From: Rhodanobacter soli
GTDB taxonomy: Bacteria; Pseudomonadota; Gammaproteobacteria; Xanthomonadales; Rhodanobacteraceae
Direction: 5' to 3'
Assembly: GCF_040548735.1 (NCBI RefSeq)
Contig: NZ_JBEPSD010000001.1
Location: forward strand, 2,294,001 to 2,358,000
DNA: 64,000 bases
The notes beneath the pieces are model-generated. The model was not told where the DNA came from. It saw only the letters and a list, made by a program, of their open reading frames with translations, and did not search any database. Position 1 is the stretch's first letter. Each line of letters begins with the position of its first letter. Positions 29,807 to 45,173 of this stretch are shown here, piece by piece. Position numbers and translations under genes: made by a program.

Positions 29807-30013
29807 ATGCAACAGTTCATTCCGTTCGAAGACGACTGGGACGCGCTGGAAAACCTGCGCCCCGAAGACCTGATCCCCTATCGTGTCGGCATGCTCGACG
29901 CGCCGCGTGCAGCCGCTCAGCGCACCGGCCCGACGTCGCCGTCGATCTTCAACGTGTCTCCCGGCTTCGCTCCGATGCGCTGCGCCGTGCCGGCAGACAG
30001 CTCCAGCACGTAG
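29807..30013 (+). CDS. Small ORF after rubredoxin, overlapping the DUF192 gene in antisense
   Basis: A 68-codon frame beginning MQQFIPFEDDWDALENLRPE and starting 109 bases after rubredoxin. The first 37 residues are acidic and protein-like. The remainder runs antisense to the 3' end of the DUF192 gene and is probably not conserved. I recognise no family. The true product could be a short acidic protein, or the frame could be chance. Confidence 0.4.
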   Translation: MQQFIPFEDDWDALENLRPEDLIPYRVGMLDAPRAAAQRTGPTSPSIFNVSPGFAPMRCAVPADSSST

Positions 30014-30369
30014 ATCGCCGGTGCGTCGCTGGGATAGGTCGGGCAGGGATCGGCCTTGCATGGCGGCACATCCAGCTGCATCGAGACCAGTCGGCGATTC
30101 GCATCGAAATACAGGATGTCCAGCGGGATCAGCGTGTTCTTCATCCAGAACGCCTGCGGCCCGATGTAGGGAAACACGAACAGCATGCCGTGGTCGGGCG
30201 CCAGCGCGGTGCGCATCATCAGGCCATGTTGCCGGCTGGCGTCGTCGGTGGCGAGCTCCACCGAGAAACGCTGTCCATGCAATTCGACCGCCGGCTTTGC
30301 GGACTGTGCTGGAGTGCTGCCGGAACAACCGGCCAGCAGGAACAACATCGAGGCAATCCATCGTTTCAT
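29917..30369 (-). CDS. DUF192 family lipoprotein
   Basis: A 150-residue exported protein. A lipoprotein signal with LLAGCSGS gives Cys at about position 16, so the mature form is lipid-anchored in the periplasm. The DUF192 core is clear: FSVELATDDASRQHGLMMRT, HGMLFVFPYIGPQAFWMKNT, LIPLDILYFDA and YVLELSAGTAQRIGAKPGD. Members are small beta-barrels of unknown function. Start ATG 30369 (MKRWIASMLFLL) is chosen for the signal. It is divergent from the rRNA operon promoter. Confidence 0.9.
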   Translation of the reverse strand: MKRWIASMLFLLAGCSGSTPAQSAKPAVELHGQRFSVELATDDASRQHGLMMRTALAPDHGMLFVFPYIGPQAFWMKNTLIPLDILYFDANRRLVSMQLDVPPCKADPCPTYPSDAPAIYVLELSAGTAQRIGAKPGDTLKIDGDVGPVR

Positions 30370-30565
30370 CGCAGGCACTCGTCGCGGGCGGGAAGACGCG
30401 ACGGGCAGTGTAGCGCTGCGGTCAGCTGCGCTTCCGCGAGAAAAATGCATGCGCCCCCTTCCCAGATGCGCGGCTCGGCGCTATGATTCTCGCCCCTTCG
30501 ACGAGGCGCCCTTTCGCGAAGGTTCCGCAACACTTCCACGCTGAAAAATTTCTTGGCTGAAGGTG

Positions 30566-30593
30566 TTGACGGTCGCAAAAAGCGATGTAGAAT
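30566..30593 (+). promoter_or_regulatory. rRNA operon promoter
   Basis: TTGACG (30566-30571) and TAGAAT (30588-30593) with a 16-base spacer. An A/T-rich stretch immediately upstream (GAAAAATTTCTT at about 30543-30554) could serve as an UP element. A GC-rich discriminator (GGGCGGC) follows, the hallmark of ppGpp-sensitive stable RNA promoters. The predicted transcript starts near 30600, about 240 bases before 16S. Confidence 0.8.
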
Positions 30594-30654
30594 GGGCGGC
30601 TCACCCGGGACGAAACGTTCTGGGGCGCAGACCGGAAACGGGATGCAGAACAAG

Positions 30655-30667
30655 GATCTTTGACAGT
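30655..30667 (+). promoter_or_regulatory. boxA-like antitermination site in the rRNA leader
   Basis: GATCTTTGACAGT resembles the boxA core (TGCTCTTTAACA) bound by NusB/S10. A second copy lies before 23S. The match is partial. Confidence 0.5.
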
Positions 30668-30680
30668 GTGCGCAGGTGAA

Positions 30681-30696
30681 TTGTGTGGACGTCTTG
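30681..30696 (+). other. 5' arm of the 16S rRNA processing stem
   Basis: TTGTGTGGACGTCTTG is exactly complementary to CAAGACGTCCACACAA at 32413-32428. The 16-bp helix would bring the 16S ends together for RNase III cleavage. Confidence 0.8.
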
Positions 30697-30840
30697 TGCT
30701 GGAGGGTTACGACCTGTCCAAGCAATGCAAGCGTCCCACCAAGTAAAAAGTCAGTAATGAGTTTTGATTGGTTGGGAAGAACGCTTCAGAAAGATAGATT
30801 GTCATCATGGTCTGCAAAGGCGATGTGACGATCGAAAACT

Positions 30841-32385
<1,545 letters not shown>

Positions 32386-32412
32386 CAAGAAATGACGGCG
32401 TGAGTCTTCACG

Positions 32413-32428
32413 CAAGACGTCCACACAA
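32413..32428 (+). other. 3' arm of the 16S rRNA processing stem
   Basis: CAAGACGTCCACACAA pairs with 30681-30696; see the 5' arm. Confidence 0.8.
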
Positions 32429-32460
32429 GACACCTGTATTTCACGCGAAGTCCGTTTCGC

Positions 32461-32495
32461 GAAGAGCAAATCGGCCAGCCATGGCCGGGCTCTTC
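32461..32495 (+). other. Spacer hairpin between 16S and tRNA-Ile
   Basis: Nested stems GAAGAGC/GCTCTTC and CGGCCA/TGGCCG around loop GCCA. A second, sequence-related hairpin with compensatory changes lies at 35924-35960 between 23S and 5S. Confidence 0.65.
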
Positions 32496-32559
32496 AGGAA
32501 CAGCCGCTTCGAACCGAGTTCCAGGTAGCCTGGCTTAGGTTCTGGGGTTCGATCTCACT

Positions 32560-32636
<77 letters not shown>

Positions 32637-32654
32637 TTAGTCCGAGGATACCTT

Positions 32655-32730
32655 GGGGCCTTAGCTCAGCTGGGAGAGCACCTGCTTTGCAAGCAGGGGG
32701 TCGTCGGTTCGATCCCGACAGGCTCCACCA
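32655..32730 (+). tRNA. alaT: tRNA-Ala (TGC anticodon)
   Basis: 76 bases with an encoded CCA end. The GGGGCCTTAGCTCAGCTGGG start, anticodon TGC at 32688-32690 and GGTTCGATCCC T-arm are intact. It follows tRNA-Ile by 18 bases in the rRNA spacer. Confidence 0.97.
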
Positions 32731-32797
32731 TCAAGCGCTGCGTGAAGTATCAGCACACCCAAGATTTTGAAATCACCCGGCATTGAGGCCGGTGTGA

Positions 32798-32810
32798 TGT
32801 TCTTTGAAAA
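32798..32810 (+). promoter_or_regulatory. boxA-like site before 23S
   Basis: TGTTCTTTGAAAA resembles boxA and lies in the usual place between the spacer tRNAs and 23S, where it would reload the antitermination complex. Confidence 0.55.
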
Positions 32811-32919
32811 CACGTAAACGAGTGACAAGCGTCTTGGTTCGAACCGAACCGAGACAAGTGTTAAGGCACGAAAACGAAGTAACTTGGCTGCACCTGAGGA
32901 GGGTGCTGCCCCGAGGCGA

Positions 32920-32932
32920 CTTGGGGTTATAT

Positions 32933-32940
<8 letters not shown>
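32920..32940 (+). other. 5' arm of the 23S rRNA processing stem
   Basis: A 21-base segment starting CTTGGGGTTATATGG is exactly complementary to 35805-35825. Three more pairs form beyond a single mismatch. This is the RNase III processing stalk that closes the 23S ends. Confidence 0.85.
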
Positions 32941-35804
<2,864 letters not shown>

Positions 35805-35813
<9 letters not shown>

Positions 35814-35825
35814 TATAACCCCAAG
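35805..35825 (+). other. 3' arm of the 23S rRNA processing stem
   Basis: Starts GCTTGACCATATAACC and is the reverse complement of 32920-32940. Confidence 0.85.
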
Positions 35826-35923
35826 ACGCTTCGCAAACGTTCCTTTGCACCGTCTCGATTGATTCGAATTCACCTCGACGCTTGTCACTCGTTTACAATT
35901 ATCTTTACGTGAGATCCTCTCAC

Positions 35924-35960
35924 GGAGAGTCAAGACCGGCCATCCATGGCCGGACTCTTC
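35924..35960 (+). other. Spacer hairpin between 23S and 5S
   Basis: Nested stems GGAGAGT/ACTCTTC (one G-U pair) and CCGGCCA/TGGCCGG around loop TCCA. It is related to the hairpin at 32461-32495 but differs at paired positions in a compensated way. Confidence 0.65.
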
Positions 35961-36055
35961 AACTCTTCAATCGAGGATCGTTCACAGGAGAGCCGGCTGT
36001 CAGGGCCGTCTCTTCAAAAATGTGGAGCCGGCGCGTCAGCGCTGCTCCCACCCCT

Positions 36056-36172
36056 TCCCTGGCGGCCATAGCGGCGTGGTACCACCTGATCCCATCCCGA
36101 ACTCAGAAGTGAAACGCGCATGCGCCGATGGTAGTGTGGCTTTGCCATGCAAGAGTAGGTCACCGCCAGGGG
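36056..36172 (+). rRNA. rrf: 5S ribosomal RNA
   Basis: About 117 bases. TGGCGGCCATAGC at the start pairs with the CCGCCAGG end, and CCCGAACTCAGAAGTGAAACG and GCCGATGGTAGTGTGG are the conserved internal segments. Ends are approximate. Confidence 0.95.
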
Positions 36173-36184
36173 CTTTATCCAAAG

Positions 36185-36210
36185 AAGGCCTCCCCATCCG
36201 GGGAGGCCTT
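36185..36210 (+). terminator. rRNA operon terminator
   Basis: AAGGCCTCCCC (36185-36195) pairs perfectly with GGGGAGGCCTT (36200-36210) around loop ATCC and is followed by CGTCTTTGT. It lies 13 bases after 5S. Confidence 0.88.
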
Positions 36211-36238
36211 CGTCTTTGTGGCGGTTGCGGCCGCGATC

Positions 36239-36603
36239 GACGATCGCAGGCTGCAGGCGTTGTTATATCTGGCCTCATAGTTGCCCAGGGCATCTGTGTC
36301 GTGCAATTCCTGCGGGAAGCTGTGGCACCTGGTGGAGACCAGCCACGTTGCTCCACACCGGCATCTCAGCCGGAATGGCTGTCGCACGTGAATGCCACCG
36401 TGCTGAAGGTGAAGCTGGCGATGGCCATCATCGGCATTTCGTCGATCCACCTGCTCGCCACCTTCATCAAGGCGCGCAGCATGGACGGCGAAACCATCAT
36501 GTGGCAGATCCTGCTGCACCTGACATTCGTGGCCTCGGCGGTGGCGCTTGCGTATATCGACAAGCTGACCCAGCCCGGCGGCAAGCACGCCGGCGCGCAT
36601 TGA
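36239..36603 (+). pseudogene. Degraded UPF0114 (YqhA-type) membrane protein gene
   Basis: The last 75 or so codons read as an intact UPF0114 C-terminus: [47 protein letters not shown] and YIDKLTQ match E. coli YqhA closely. Upstream, other pieces of the family are found in different frames. RRLQALLYL (36245-36271) runs into a [19 protein letters not shown] continues in a second frame, and LWHLVE appears back in the first. Some 70 residues between these and the C-terminus are missing. No start codon with a ribosome site precedes the intact part; only an internal GTG exists. The relic starts about 30 bases after the rRNA terminator. Confidence 0.8.
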
Positions 36604-36609
36604 ACATGA

Positions 36610-38187
<1,578 letters not shown>

Positions 38188-38192
38188 AAAGA

Positions 38193-38224
38193 GCGAGGCC
38201 CGGGCCGTGCCGCGCGAGCCTCGC
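38193..38224. terminator. Possible bidirectional terminator between glpK and the nucleoside kinase
   Basis: GCGAGGC (38193-38199) and GCCTCGC (38218-38224) are complementary across an 18-base loop, between convergent genes. The stem is short and no good T-tract follows. Confidence 0.35.
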
Positions 38225-38237
38225 GATCAAGCTGCGG

Positions 38238-39173
38238 TCAGTCCAGCGCGTAACCGAACTGGTCGAGGAACTCCGCGGCGAATTCGGCGTAACTGAAGCG
38301 CTGGTTCTGCGTGCCGGGATGCTCCACCTTCAGCGCGCCCATCAGTGAAGCCATGCGACCGATCGTGGGCCAGTCCTTCTTGCGCATGATGCCGAAGATC
38401 AAGCCGGCCCGGTAAGCGTCGCCGCAACCGGTCGGATCCACGATCTGGCGCTCGCGCGCCGGCGGGATGTCGTGGGTATCGCTGCCGACGTGGATGAGCG
38501 AACCGCGCGGGCCCTGGGTCACGATGTACGCGGTCACCCTTCCGGCGATCTCGGCGGCACTCCAGCCGGTGCGGGCCTGCAGCAGCTGCGACTCGTAGTC
38601 GTTGACGATCACGTAGGTCGACTTGCCGATCATCGAGCGGAACTCGTCGCCGCTGAACAGCGGCATCGCCTGGCCCGGGTCGAAGATGAACGGCACGCCG
38701 CGCGTGGCGAACTCCTCGACGTGCTGCAGCATCGCCTCGCGGCCGTCGGGTGCGACGATCGCGAAGTCGATCTCGGGGATATCGCGCACGTGGTTTTCCT
38801 GCGCGCTGGACATCGCGCCGGGGTGGAAGGCGGTGATCTGGTTGTTGTCCAGGTCGGTGGTGATGAAGCACTGCGGGGTGAACTGGTCGTCGAATTCGCG
38901 CACGCAGTCGAGCCGGATGCCGCACTGTTCCATGTGCTTGCGGTACGGCCCGAAATCCTGGCCCACGGCTGCCACCGGCAGCGGGTCGCCGCCGAGCAGC
39001 TTGAGGTTGTAGGCGATGTTGCCGGCGCAGCCGCCGAACTCGCGGCGCATCCGCGGCACCAGGAACGACACGTTCAAGATGTGCATCTGGTCGGGCAGGA
39101 TGTGGTTCTTGAACTGGTCCTGGAACACCATGATGGTGTCGTAGGCCAGCGATCCGCAGATGACGGCAGACAT
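38238..39173 (-). CDS. PfkB-family nucleoside kinase, BthNK/adenosine kinase-like
   Basis: A 311-residue ribokinase-fold enzyme. It closely resembles the Burkholderia thailandensis nucleoside kinase as I recall that sequence: VICGSLAYDTIMVFQDQF, HILPDQMHILNVSFLVP, MRREFGGCAGNIAYNLKLLGG, TTDLDNNQITAFHPGAMSS and DPTGCGDAYRAGL. The last motif holds the catalytic Asp. That enzyme phosphorylates inosine, guanosine and adenosine, so a purine nucleoside salvage role is likely. It stands alone, divergent from mreB across 276 bases. Confidence 0.88.
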   Translation of the reverse strand: MSAVICGSLAYDTIMVFQDQFKNHILPDQMHILNVSFLVPRMRREFGGCAGNIAYNLKLLGGDPLPVAAVGQDFGPYRKHMEQCGIRLDCVREFDDQFTPQCFITTDLDNNQITAFHPGAMSSAQENHVRDIPEIDFAIVAPDGREAMLQHVEEFATRGVPFIFDPGQAMPLFSGDEFRSMIGKSTYVIVNDYESQLLQARTGWSAAEIAGRVTAYIVTQGPRGSLIHVGSDTHDIPPARERQIVDPTGCGDAYRAGLIFGIMRKKDWPTIGRMASLMGALKVEHPGTQNQRFSYAEFAAEFLDQFGYALD

Positions 39174-39379
39174 GTGTGCGGGAGTCCCCGGGTAAGGTGT
39201 GGAAAGACCGCGCTGCCGCGGTCGGCCGAGTGCCGAGCCGGCCGGCTTCGGCCAAAGGCTGGAATCGTACCGCTATCTGTCCTTGTTGGCGACTTTTTAC
39301 GAGAAGCCTCAGCTCACTTCGAGACACAGAAAGTGTGCTTATGGTCGTGTTGTAAAAGGGTTTCTTAACGTTATTGTCC

Positions 39380-40496
<1,117 letters not shown>

Positions 40497-40518
40497 CGCA
40501 CGCTAGGCAGGGGCGGCC

Positions 40519-41469
40519 ATGGCGCGCACGCGCGACGAATCTTCGCCTCTGTTCGCCGGCAATGCCGCCGGCACGCTGAGGTTGATCGTCTACCTTGCAC
40601 TGGCCGTGGTGCTGATGGTGCTCGACCATCGCAACAGCTGGCTATGGCGTCTGCGCTACACGGCGGCGGCCGTGGTCGAGCCGGTGTACCGGCTGGCCGG
40701 GCTGCCGGCGGCGGGCGTGCGCACCATGAGCGTGGCCTTTGCCGACCGCCAGCGGCTGACCGAGCAGAACCAGCGCCTGCGCGAGGACCTGCTGCTGGCC
40801 AACGCCAAGTTGAACCGGATGGCGGCTGTCGCCGAACAGAACCAGCGTCTGAAGGAATTGCTCGACACCCAGCACAGCCTCGAGCTGAACGTGCAACTCG
40901 CCCGCGTGATCGGCGTGGACCTGGGTGCCTACCGTTACGAGATGACCCTGAACATGGGTGCGCGCGATGGGGTCAGGCCGGGCCAGCCGGTGATCGACGC
41001 GCATGGCGTGATGGGTCAGGTGAAAGAGGTGCTGCCGACCACCTCGGTGGTGATGCTGATCACCGATCCGGCGCATGCGATCCCGGTGGTGATCGAGCGT
41101 ACCGGCCTGCGCACCGTGGCTTATGGTTCGCGCGACGGCGACCAGCTCGCCCTTCCGAACATTCCGCTCGCAGCCGACGTGCGTGCGGGCGACAAGCTGC
41201 TCACCTCGGGCCTCGGCGGACGCTTCCCGCCGGGCTTTCCGGTTGGCGAGGTGCGCTCGGTGGCGCCGGCGGCGACCGGCATGTTCCTGGTGGCGATGGC
41301 GCAGCCGTCGGCCGACCTCGACCGCAGCGAGGACGTGCTCCTGCTGCACGACCAGGCCGAGCCGGACGGCCCGCCCGCACCGGTGACGCCGATGGGGCCG
41401 CCGGCCGATCTGGCGCCGACGGGCGCCGCCTCGGCCGCCCCGCCGGCCACCGGCGGAGCGCTGCGATGA
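40519..41469 (+). CDS. mreC: Rod shape-determining protein MreC
   Basis: A 316-residue bitopic protein linking MreB to PBP2 in the periplasm. One transmembrane helix (LIVYLALAVVLMVLDHR) is followed by a coiled coil at about residues 65-105 (RQRLTEQNQRLREDLLLANAKL) and the beta-domain (ARVIGVDLGAYRYEMTLNMGA, GVMGQVKEVLPTTSVVMLITDP). The C-terminal 40 residues are Pro/Ala-rich and probably disordered. Its stop overlaps the mreD start (ATGA). Confidence 0.96.
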   Translation: MARTRDESSPLFAGNAAGTLRLIVYLALAVVLMVLDHRNSWLWRLRYTAAAVVEPVYRLAGLPAAGVRTMSVAFADRQRLTEQNQRLREDLLLANAKLNRMAAVAEQNQRLKELLDTQHSLELNVQLARVIGVDLGAYRYEMTLNMGARDGVRPGQPVIDAHGVMGQVKEVLPTTSVVMLITDPAHAIPVVIERTGLRTVAYGSRDGDQLALPNIPLAADVRAGDKLLTSGLGGRFPPGFPVGEVRSVAPAATGMFLVAMAQPSADLDRSEDVLLLHDQAEPDGPPAPVTPMGPPADLAPTGAASAAPPATGGALR

Positions 41470-41951
41470 ACAAGCAGCGCCTGAGCCTGTGGTGGTTTGT
41501 CGGCACGCTGGTGTTCGCCCTGCTGTCGATGCTGGTGCCGTTGCCCGGCGTGCTGGAGCCGTTCAAGCCGTACTGGCCGGCGCTGTTCCTGCTGTACTGG
41601 TCGCTGGAATCGGAGGACCGGGTCACCCTGGGGCTGGCCTTCATGGTGGGCCTGGCGGCGGATCTGCTCAACGGCATGGTGCTGGGCGAGCAGGCCCTGC
41701 GCCTGTGCGCACTGGTCTTCATCGCGCTGCGTTTTCGCTCGCGGCTGCGCTTTTTCCCGATGTGGCAGCAGGCACTGGCGGTGCTGGCGCTGCTGCTGAA
41801 CGACCGCATCCTGCTGCTGATCGTACGCATGCTGGCCGGTGCGTCGCTGCCGCCGGCGAGCTGGTGGATCTCGCCGTTCGTCGGTGCGGCGTTGTGGCCG
41901 TTCCTGTTCCTGTTGCTCGACGACTTGCGCGCGCGTCTGCGGATTCAATGA
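41466..41951 (+). CDS. mreD: Rod shape-determining protein MreD
   Basis: A 161-residue integral membrane protein with five to six helices (WWFVGTLVFALLSMLVPLPG; YWPALFLLYWSLES). It acts with MreC to regulate PBP2. ATG 41466 overlaps the mreC stop, implying coupled translation. PBP2 starts 17 bases after it. Confidence 0.93.
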   Translation: MNKQRLSLWWFVGTLVFALLSMLVPLPGVLEPFKPYWPALFLLYWSLESEDRVTLGLAFMVGLAADLLNGMVLGEQALRLCALVFIALRFRSRLRFFPMWQQALAVLALLLNDRILLLIVRMLAGASLPPASWWISPFVGAALWPFLFLLLDDLRARLRIQ

Positions 41952-41967
41952 GACATGAACCAGTGAC

Positions 41968-43965
41968 ATGAAGCTCCGGCGTTCGATCAAGGATCCCCGC
42001 GGCGAAAGCCTCCTGTTCCGGCGCCGCGCGCTGGCAGGCTTCGTGCTGATCGTGCTGTGCCTGTGCCTGTTGCTGAGCCGCTTCGTGTTCCTGCAGGTGA
42101 TGCGTCACGACGAGTTCGTCACCCGCTCGCAGGCCAACCGGGTCAAGCCGCGCGCGATCCCGCCGGCACGCGGGCTGATCTACGACCGCAACGGCGTGCT
42201 GCTGGCCGACAACGTGCCGGCGTTCCGGCTGGAAGTGGTGCCGGAGCAGATCAAGGACATGCCGGCGCTGCTGGCACAACTGGGCCAGGTGGTGCCGCTG
42301 GATCAGGACGACCTGGACGCGTTCCGCAAGCAGCTCAAGCAGAGCCGGCGCTTCGAGAACGTGCCGTTGAAGATGCACCTGACCGAGGACGAGATTGCCC
42401 GCTTCGCGGTGAACCGCTGGCGCTTTCCCGGCGTGGACGTGGTGCCCTACCTGACCCGGCGCTACCCGCTGGGCGGGATGTTCGCGCACGTGGTGGGCTA
42501 CGTCGGCCGCATCGACGCGGACGATCTGGAGCGGCTCGATCCCAAGCGCTACCAGGGCACCAGCCACGTCGGCCGCAGCGGCATCGAGCGTTCCTATGAA
42601 AATATCCTGCACGGCACGCCGGGCTACGAACTGCTGGAGGTGAATGCCGACGGGCGTACCCAGCGCGTGCTGGAAACGCATGCGCCCACGCCCGGCAAGA
42701 ACATCTACCTGAGCCTCGACGTGCGCCTGCAGAAGGCCGCCGAGGCGGCGTTCGACGGCCGCCCCGGTGCGGCGGTGGCAATCGACCCGCGCAACGGCCA
42801 GGTGCTGGCGATGGTCAGCGTGCCCACGTTCGACCCCAATCTGTTCGTCAACGGCATCAGCCAGGCCGACTACAGCACGCTGACCAACGACCCCGACAAG
42901 CCGCTGTACAACCGCGCGTTGCGTGGCGTGTATCCGCCCGGTTCCACGGTGAAACCGCTGGTCGGCCTGGCCGGGCTGGAGACCGGCATGCGCACGCCGC
43001 AGGACAGCGTGGTTTCCACCGGCGTGTTCTACATTCCGGGTCAGCAGCGCGGCTATCGCGACGACCAGCGCGGCGGCGTGGGGCGGGTCGACCTGGTCGG
43101 CGCGATCGAGCAGTCGGTGAACACTTATTTCTACAAGCTCGCGCTGGACATGGGCATCGACCGGTTCAGCGAGTACATGGGCAAGTTCGGTTTCGGCCGG
43201 CCGACCGGGATCGACCTGATCGGCGAATCGTCCGGCGTGCTGCCCTCGCGCGAATGGAAGGCGGCGAACTACAAGCAGCCGTGGTACCCGGGCGAGACGG
43301 TGATCGCCGGCATCGGCCAGGGCTTCTGGGCGGTGACGCCGCTGCAGCTGAGCCATGCGATCGCCACCTTCGCCGGGCATGGCGTGCCGTATGCGCCGCG
43401 CCTGGTGATGGCCACCCAGGGCGGCGTCAACGCGAAGCCGCAGCCGTTGGCCAATCCGCCGAGCGGACCTTCGGTGATCCGCAACTCGGCCGACTGGGAC
43501 GTGGTGAACCAGGGCATGCAGCAGGTGATCTATGGCGCCAAGGGCACCGGTCGCCAGCTCGGCATCGGCTTTCCCTACCTGATGGCCGGCAAGAGCGGCA
43601 CCGCCGAGCGCTTCTCGCGCCGCTCCGAGGCCTACGACACGAACCGCAGCACGGAGTATCTGGCGACCCGCCATCGCGCCTGGTTCGTCGCCTACGCGCC
43701 GGCCGACAACCCGCAGATCGCGGTGGCGGCGATCCTGGAATCCGGCGCCTGGGGCGCCTCGGCGGCCGGACCGATCGTGCGCACGATCCTCGATACCTGG
43801 CTGGCCGGGCACGACGGCGTGATCGCGGACGCGAAGCGCCTGCCGGTGGCGACCGCGCCGTTGCCGCCTGCCGCGAGCATCCCGCCCGATACCGGTGCGG
43901 AAGACGTCGAGCAGCCGGTCGAAGATCTGCCGGCGCAGGCCACGACGACGGGAGGCACGCCATGA
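41968..43965 (+). CDS. mrdA: Penicillin-binding protein 2, elongation transpeptidase
   Basis: A 665-residue class B PBP that cross-links lateral-wall peptidoglycan. A single membrane anchor lies at residues 21-44, then the pedestal domain (PARGLIYDRNGVLLADN). The transpeptidase carries STVK (Ser326/Lys329), SVN (383-385) and KSGTAE (542-547). A Pro-rich tail of about 40 residues extends past the usual end. The stop overlaps the rodA start (ATGA), so the transglycosylase and transpeptidase partners are made together. Confidence 0.97.
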   Translation: MKLRRSIKDPRGESLLFRRRALAGFVLIVLCLCLLLSRFVFLQVMRHDEFVTRSQANRVKPRAIPPARGLIYDRNGVLLADNVPAFRLEVVPEQIKDMPALLAQLGQVVPLDQDDLDAFRKQLKQSRRFENVPLKMHLTEDEIARFAVNRWRFPGVDVVPYLTRRYPLGGMFAHVVGYVGRIDADDLERLDPKRYQGTSHVGRSGIERSYENILHGTPGYELLEVNADGRTQRVLETHAPTPGKNIYLSLDVRLQKAAEAAFDGRPGAAVAIDPRNGQVLAMVSVPTFDPNLFVNGISQADYSTLTNDPDKPLYNRALRGVYPPGSTVKPLVGLAGLETGMRTPQDSVVSTGVFYIPGQQRGYRDDQRGGVGRVDLVGAIEQSVNTYFYKLALDMGIDRFSEYMGKFGFGRPTGIDLIGESSGVLPSREWKAANYKQPWYPGETVIAGIGQGFWAVTPLQLSHAIATFAGHGVPYAPRLVMATQGGVNAKPQPLANPPSGPSVIRNSADWDVVNQGMQQVIYGAKGTGRQLGIGFPYLMAGKSGTAERFSRRSEAYDTNRSTEYLATRHRAWFVAYAPADNPQIAVAAILESGAWGASAAGPIVRTILDTWLAGHDGVIADAKRLPVATAPLPPAASIPPDTGAEDVEQPVEDLPAQATTTGGTP

Positions 43966-45077
43966 TCGAGGCGCTGTACGCGCGCGCGCGCCGCTTCCTG
44001 CGCCGCATCCTTACCCGGCCGCGGATCGATCTGCCGCTGGCGTTCGGCCTGTTCGTGCTGGCGCTGATCGGACTGGTGACGCTGTACAGCGCGGGCGACG
44101 GCAGCCTCGCCCTGGTCGGTGGCCAGGCCGGTCGCTTCGTGCTTGGTGGCGCATTGCTGCTGCTGGTGTCGCGCATCCCGCCGGCGGTGCTGCGCGGCTG
44201 GACGCCCTGGCTGTACGCCGGCAGCACCGCACTGCTGGTGGTGGTGGCGATCCTGGGCGAGGGGCGTGGTTCGATCCGCTGGCTGGACCTGGGCGTGATG
44301 CGCTTCCAGCCGTCCGAACTGCTCAAGCTGACCATGCCGATGATGGTGGCCTGGTACCTGCACCCGCGTCAGCTGCCGCCGAGTTGGAAGGACATCGCGG
44401 TGGTCGGCGTGCTGATCGCGATCCCGGCCGGCCTGATCGCCGAGCAGCCGGACCTGGGCACCGCCGTGCTGGTGGCCACCGCCGGCGCGTTCGCGTTGTT
44501 CCTGTCCGGCATGGCGTGGTGGCGCATCGGCCTGCTGGTCGGTGCCGTCGCCGGCATGGTCCCGGTCGGCTGGCATTTCCTGCACCAGTACCAGCGCGAC
44601 CGCGTGCTGACCCTGCTCAACCCCGAGTCCGACCCGCTCGGCAACGGCTGGCACATCATCCAGTCGCAGATCGCGGTGGGCTCCGGCGGCATCTTCGGCA
44701 AGGGCTGGCAGCACAGTACGCAGTCGCGGCTGGACTTCCTGCCCGAGCACACCACCGATTTCATCTTTGCGGTGTTCTCCGAAGAGTTCGGCCTGATCGG
44801 CGTGGCCGTGCTGATCGCGCTGTACGCGTTCATCATCGGCCGCTGCCTGTGGATCGCGATGGAGGCGCGCGACACCTATTCGCGCCTGCTCGCCGGCGCG
44901 ATCGGCATGAGCTTCTTCGTCTACGTGTTCGTCAACGGCGGCATGGTCGCCGGCATGTTGCCGGTGGTCGGCGTGCCGCTGCCGCTGATCAGTTACGGCG
45001 GCACGTCGGCGGTGTCGCTGCTGACCGGCTTCGGCGTGCTGATGTCGATCCACGCCAATCGAAAGATGCACATCTGA
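43962..45077 (+). CDS. rodA: Peptidoglycan glycosyltransferase RodA
   Basis: A 371-residue SEDS protein with about ten membrane helices that polymerises lipid II with PBP2. Diagnostic segments: RGSIRWLDLGVMRFQPSELL, EQPDLGTAVLV, NPESDPLGNGWHIIQSQIAV, GWQHSTQSRLDFLPEHTTDF and the C-terminal GGMVAGMLPVVGVPLPLISY. ATG 43962 has GGAGG nine bases upstream. Confidence 0.97.
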   Translation: MIEALYARARRFLRRILTRPRIDLPLAFGLFVLALIGLVTLYSAGDGSLALVGGQAGRFVLGGALLLLVSRIPPAVLRGWTPWLYAGSTALLVVVAILGEGRGSIRWLDLGVMRFQPSELLKLTMPMMVAWYLHPRQLPPSWKDIAVVGVLIAIPAGLIAEQPDLGTAVLVATAGAFALFLSGMAWWRIGLLVGAVAGMVPVGWHFLHQYQRDRVLTLLNPESDPLGNGWHIIQSQIAVGSGGIFGKGWQHSTQSRLDFLPEHTTDFIFAVFSEEFGLIGVAVLIALYAFIIGRCLWIAMEARDTYSRLLAGAIGMSFFVYVFVNGGMVAGMLPVVGVPLPLISYGGTSAVSLLTGFGVLMSIHANRKMHI

Positions 45078-45173
45078 ACAAGGTCGGCGCGTCGGCAGCG
45101 CGGCGCCCGGAGTTGCGCTCGCGTGCGTGTTAGGCTTTCGACGACATCGTTATTCCGTGAGCGAAGCCACAAC

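Noticed and set aside
36022..36603. A 193-codon frame starting inside 5S and reading through the UPF0114 relic as one intact gene
   Set aside because: Its first part is 5S sequence and the terminator. Family similarity switches frame twice, so a pseudogene is the better call.
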